50,790 bases of DNA from Solobacterium sp. GTDB lineage: Bacteria; Bacillota_I; Bacilli_A; Erysipelotrichales; Erysipelotrichaceae. The translations under genes and the position numbers were made by a program. The notes beneath the pieces were generated by a model. It had not been told where the DNA came from, made no database searches, and saw only the letters and a list, made by a program, of their open reading frames with translations. The stretch is from positions 1 to 50,790 of the forward strand of contig JAFUCL010000086.1 in NCBI GenBank assembly GCA_017459725.1, given 5' to 3'. Positions 49,512 to 50,790 of this stretch are shown here, piece after piece (position 1 is the first letter of the stretch; each line of letters starts with the position of its first letter).

Positions 49512-50633
49512 ATGCGTTCTATCAGTATTATGGTCAAGCCGGCTTCCGGCAACTGCAACATGCACTGCGATTACTGCTTTTACTATGATGAAATGCAGAA
49601 CCGCGAACAGACTTCCTACGGTATGATGAGCAGGGATACCATGAAGCAGGTTATCCGCAGAACATTAATGCATACGGAACAGTACTATTCCCTGGCTTTC
49701 CAGGGCGGGGAACCGACACTGTGCGGCATTGATTTCTTCAAGGATGTGCTGTCCTTTATACGTCTTTACAATGTGAACAATGCTGAGATCCATCTTGCCC
49801 TGCAGACCAACGGATATGCGATCAATGAGGAATGGGCTAAGTTCTTCGCGGACAATCATTTCCTGATCGGTCTCTCCGTGGACGGTCTGCCTGAGTTACA
49901 CAGGGCTTTCAGGCACGGCAATGACGGCGGCGACAGCTATGATCACATCACCAGGACCGCTGCGCTTTTTGATCAGTACGGGGTTGAGTACAATATCCTG
50001 ACGGTTGTGCACAGGGAAACAACAAAGCATGCCAAAGAAATCTATGAAACATATAAGCAGAGAGGCTGGAAATGGCTGCAGTTCATCAACTGTCTTGATC
50101 CCCTCGGGGAAGAACCGGGCAGCCGTCCGTATTCCCTGCGTCCGGAGGATTATGCTGTCTTCCTGAAGGATCTGTTTGCCTGCTGGTACCGTGATTTCAA
50201 GAAGGGGGAACAGCCCTATATCCGTATGTTTGACAACTATATCGGTGCATATCTCGGGTATATGCCGGAAGCCTGCGACCAGCGCGGTGAATGCGGTGTG
50301 TCCTATGTCGTTGAAGCAGACGGCGGTGTGTATCCGTGTGACTTCTATGTACTGGATGATTATCTGCTCGGCAATTTCCGCAGGGATATCCCTGATGCCA
50401 TTGACCGCAAGCGGAAGGAAATCTGCTTCGTGGAGCGCTCCCGCAAAATACCGGAGGAATGCCGCAAGTGTAAATACGGTGCCCTTTGCAGGAACGGATG
50501 CTACAGAACCAGGGAAGTGCAGAAGGACGGGAAGAACTATTTCTGCAGTGCCTACAAAGAGTTCTTTGATGCATACTGGCCGCAGATCCGTGAAATCGCA
50601 GAAATAACCGCGAAACAAATGAAACGGAAGTAA
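49512..50633 (+). CDS. Radical SAM/SPASM enzyme (anaerobic sulfatase maturase-like)
   Basis: This 373-residue enzyme has the radical SAM cluster CNMHCDYC (C15, C19, C22), a GGEPTLCG SAM-binding motif and LALQTNGYAI. A C-terminal SPASM domain provides auxiliary iron-sulfur ligands: CGVSYVVEADGGVYPCDFY and CRKCKYGALCRNGCYR. This layout is that of anaerobic sulfatase-maturating enzymes, which oxidise an active-site Cys or Ser to formylglycine. No sulfatase is visible in this window, so another peptide target is possible. AGAGAGGTAAGC precedes the ATG. A terminator follows. Confidence 0.9.
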   Translation: MRSISIMVKPASGNCNMHCDYCFYYDEMQNREQTSYGMMSRDTMKQVIRRTLMHTEQYYSLAFQGGEPTLCGIDFFKDVLSFIRLYNVNNAEIHLALQTNGYAINEEWAKFFADNHFLIGLSVDGLPELHRAFRHGNDGGDSYDHITRTAALFDQYGVEYNILTVVHRETTKHAKEIYETYKQRGWKWLQFINCLDPLGEEPGSRPYSLRPEDYAVFLKDLFACWYRDFKKGEQPYIRMFDNYIGAYLGYMPEACDQRGECGVSYVVEADGGVYPCDFYVLDDYLLGNFRRDIPDAIDRKRKEICFVERSRKIPEECRKCKYGALCRNGCYRTREVQKDGKNYFCSAYKEFFDAYWPQIREIAEITAKQMKRK

Positions 50634-50672
50634 AAAAGGAGGCAGGGGACCAACGTCATTAAGTTAAGAAAG

Positions 50673-50714
50673 AGGTTTACAGAGTAACTTGAGAGTATTC
50701 TGTAGACCTTTTTT
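50673..50714 (+). terminator. Terminator after the radical SAM gene
   Basis: AGGTTTACAGA pairs with TCTGTAGACCT (one G-T pair) and is followed by six T. Confidence 0.8.
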
Positions 50715-50731
50715 CAAGATTGAATGATAAG

Positions 50732-50765
50732 ACATTATGAAAAGCATCATATGATGTCATAATGT
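50732..50765. repeat. Nested palindrome at the window edge
   Basis: ACATTATGA (50732-50740) and TCATAATGT (50757-50765) form an outer inverted repeat. Inside it lies the 12-base palindrome CATCATATGATG (50745-50756). It may be an operator for a gene beyond the window. Confidence 0.5.
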
Positions 50766-50790
50766 GATCTGGATTATCAGTTATAATGAA

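Noticed and set aside
1..50790. CRISPR arrays, rRNA and tRNA genes
   Set aside because: No regularly spaced repeats, no cas genes and no cloverleaf or rRNA-like sequence were noticed by eye; a tRNAscan/Infernal run would settle this.

Overview
The window looks like a chromosomal stretch of a low-to-moderate GC, anaerobic, gut-type Firmicute. My best guess is an Erysipelotrichaceae-like lineage. This rests on strong AGGAGG ribosome binding sites, several lipoproteins with a Firmicutes-type lipobox, a CBS-regulated family II pyrophosphatase, an HPr domain, an anaerobic sulfatase-maturase-like radical SAM enzyme, and many esterases and carbohydrate genes. The lineage is inference; no rRNA, tRNA, CRISPR array or replication gene was seen.

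Layout. 1-2 kb: an IS66-type insertion sequence with a perfect 18-bp inverted repeat pair. 2-6.7 kb: small accessory genes, namely two stand-alone HIRAN proteins, an intracellular serpin overlapping the first HIRAN gene, two lipoproteins and a Sel1-like repeat protein. 7-22 kb: the most unusual region. A divergent 565-residue HTH regulator faces a long co-directional cluster of zinc-ribbon/membrane proteins, with large proteins of 891, 1121 and 556 residues and a TPR-like protein. The cluster shows internal duplication, reciprocal decay of the duplicated copies, and an exchange of C-terminal domains. One member (19051-20721) carries an apparently complete KptA/Tpt1 RNA 2'-phosphotransferase domain fused behind a zinc ribbon, a membrane segment and a stalk shared with the 891-residue paralogue. 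Two further zinc-ribbon membrane proteins lie at 31.8-33.2 kb.

22-31.8 kb: metabolic genes. These are a ferredoxin-like aldo/keto reductase, a TetR regulator divergent from a beta-helix protein coupled to an MFS transporter, an orphan HigA-type antitoxin, CBS-PPase, an alpha/beta hydrolase behind a promoter with an operator-like repeat, and an HPr domain fused to a D-lactate-dehydrogenase-like enzyme. 33-46.8 kb: a carboxylesterase, a frameshifted histidine phosphatase, a flavodoxin-cyclophilin pair, a Gfo/Idh/MocA oxidoreductase followed by an M29 aminopeptidase, a PHP phosphatase, a macro-domain protein followed by a VWA protein, a self-contained 37-codon gene with its own promoter, structured leader and terminator, a nitroreductase, a DUF4038 glycosidase-like protein and a CocE-type hydrolase.

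46.8-49.5 kb: a decayed mobile or defence zone with a small Xre regulator, a broken AlbA/Schlafen-type gene, and a relic in which the start of a serine recombinase runs into the end of a TnpB gene plus its right end. 49.5 kb to the end: a radical SAM/SPASM enzyme and its terminator.

Functional themes. Genes are mostly short operons with clear hairpin terminators, and several promoters have an extended -10 (TGnTANAAT). The zinc-ribbon cluster is the best candidate for an undescribed system: cytoplasmic zinc ribbons are joined through one membrane segment to large, apparently extracytoplasmic variable domains. A possible but distant biochemical link is that KptA releases ADP-ribose cyclic phosphate and a macro-domain protein is encoded about 20 kb away.
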